Below are positions 6,198-7,000 of a stretch of DNA of 7,000 nucleotides, in pieces. The stretch is taken from positions 1 through 7,000 of the forward strand of contig JAICJW010000241.1 in assembly GCA_025928215.1 (NCBI GenBank). Reading direction: 5' to 3'. Under the pieces are notes generated by a model. It saw nothing but the letters and a program-made list of their open reading frames with translations, was not told the DNA's origin and ran no database searches. The DNA comes from Chloroflexia bacterium. Its GTDB lineage: Bacteria; Chloroflexota; Chloroflexia; Thermomicrobiales; JALYUS01. Positions within the stretch are counted from its first letter, which is position 1; every line of letters begins with the position of its first letter. Both the position numbers and the translations under genes were made by a program.

Positions 6198-7000
6198 ATG
6201 AACCTGTCAGAGAACATGCGTGAGGGACTGGGCGGGCAGCGGCTTCGCCGTCGGGATATGCTCAAACTGGCTGCTGGCGCGAGCGTCGCGGCCCTGCTCG
6301 CCGCCTGCGGCGGGAGCAGCGCGACTGACACGCCGAAGCCCGCTGCCGCCACCACGCCAGGTGGCACGGTAGCACCCGCCGCAACGACCGCTCCCGCTGC
6401 CACGGCAGCCCCATCCGCCGCTGCCGCCGCCACGAAACCGGCGGGTAGCGCGGCGGCGACCACCGGGACGACCGCCGCCAGCCCCGCCGCGACGACAAGC
6501 GCCGCGACCGGTAACCTTTCGGTGAGCAAGAGCGGGTTCAAGGGGACGTTGCAGTACTGGGTGCTCGGCTACCTGCCGAACGGCGGCAACGCGACCGGTA
6601 AATTGATGGATGCAGCGGTCGCCAACTTCACCAAGGCGAACCCGGACATCAAAATCGAAGTCACAGGATACACCGGCGACCAGGCGGGCTTCACGAAGTT
6701 GACGCAGGCCGTGCAGGGTGGCTCCTCAGTGGATATTTTCCGCCTGCCGTCCGATATTCTGCCGCTCCTTGTGCAGGATAATCTCGTCGCGCCGATTGAC
6801 GATTTCCTCACGGCGGACGACAAGAGCGATATGATTCCGAGCGTGCTCGATTCCACGCGCATCAGCGGCAAGTCGTACGCATGGCCGCTCTGGGTGCCGC
6901 CCGTTGGCATGTACCTCAATCTCGACATCTTCAAGGAGAAGGGCGTTGACCCGCCGAAGGGAGCCTGGACCTACGATCAGTTCGTTGACACCGCGAAGAA
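6198..7000 (+). CDS. Family-1 (sugar-type) ABC transporter substrate-binding lipoprotein, partial at the window end
   Basis: The reading frame is open from ATG 6198 to the window edge (267 complete codons, no stop), so the C-terminal part is missing from view. GAGGTG at 6187-6192 is a good ribosome site five bases before the start. The N-terminus has a Tat-like RRRDMLK (17-23), lipobox LAAC with Cys37, and an Ala/Thr/Pro/Ser linker to about residue 110. The binding domain then reads TLQYWVLGYLPNG (117-129), AVANFTKANPDIKIEVTGY (140-158), FTKLTQAVQGGSSVDIFRLP (165-184) and GMYLNLDIFKEKGVDPP (237-253). This is the pattern of the bacterial extracellular solute-binding family 1 (SBP_bac_1; carbohydrate and glycerol-phosphate binders). 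It probably opens a second transporter locus whose two permeases would be expected downstream. The sugar is not identifiable. Confidence 0.9.
   Translation, partial: MNLSENMREGLGGQRLRRRDMLKLAAGASVAALLAACGGSSATDTPKPAAATTPGGTVAPAATTAPAATAAPSAAAAATKPAGSAAATTGTTAASPAATTSAATGNLSVSKSGFKGTLQYWVLGYLPNGGNATGKLMDAAVANFTKANPDIKIEVTGYTGDQAGFTKLTQAVQGGSSVDIFRLPSDILPLLVQDNLVAPIDDFLTADDKSDMIPSVLDSTRISGKSYAWPLWVPPVGMYLNLDIFKEKGVDPPKGAWTYDQFVDTAK

Overview
The window reads as high-GC bacterial DNA carrying one near-complete ABC-transporter operon of the branched-chain amino acid (Liv, HAAT) type, followed by the first part of a second transporter locus. All seven genes are on the + strand. The two substrate-binding proteins begin with a twin-arginine-like n-region and a lipobox (LAAC), then a long Ala/Thr/Pro/Ser-rich linker. 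Together with the GC-rich codon use and the intergenic repeats, this resembles Chloroflexota, perhaps the Thermomicrobia side. That placement rests on pattern recognition and was not tested by a search.

Layout: 1-13 looks like the tail of a repeat that recurs at 2320-2332. A sigma70-type promoter is predicted at 39-67. It is followed by a Liv-type binding lipoprotein (113-1540), LivG ATPase (1562-2305), a 117-bp palindromic repeat element (2325-2441), LivF ATPase (2469-3212), a second repeat-rich gap (3192-3280), LivH permease (3300-4190), LivM permease (4187-5230, overlapping livH by 4 bases) and an alpha/beta hydrolase (5256-6113). A second predicted promoter (6129-6158) precedes a family-1 (sugar-type) binding lipoprotein that starts at 6198 and runs off the window at 7000.

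How the genes work together: the tethered binding protein captures an amino acid or related amide outside the membrane and delivers it to the LivH/LivM channel, and LivG/LivF power import with ATP. The hydrolase lies 25 bp behind livM and is probably co-transcribed. It has no obvious export signal, so it probably acts in the cytoplasm, perhaps on the imported compound, but its substrate cannot be read from sequence. The last gene belongs to a different transporter family, yet it carries almost the same signal-plus-linker module as the first gene.

I see no convincing new defence system, CRISPR array, RNA gene or transposase. The most interesting signals are the shared signal/linker cassette on two unrelated binding folds and the repeat elements in the livG-livF and livF-livH junctions, one of which supplies the livF stop codon.
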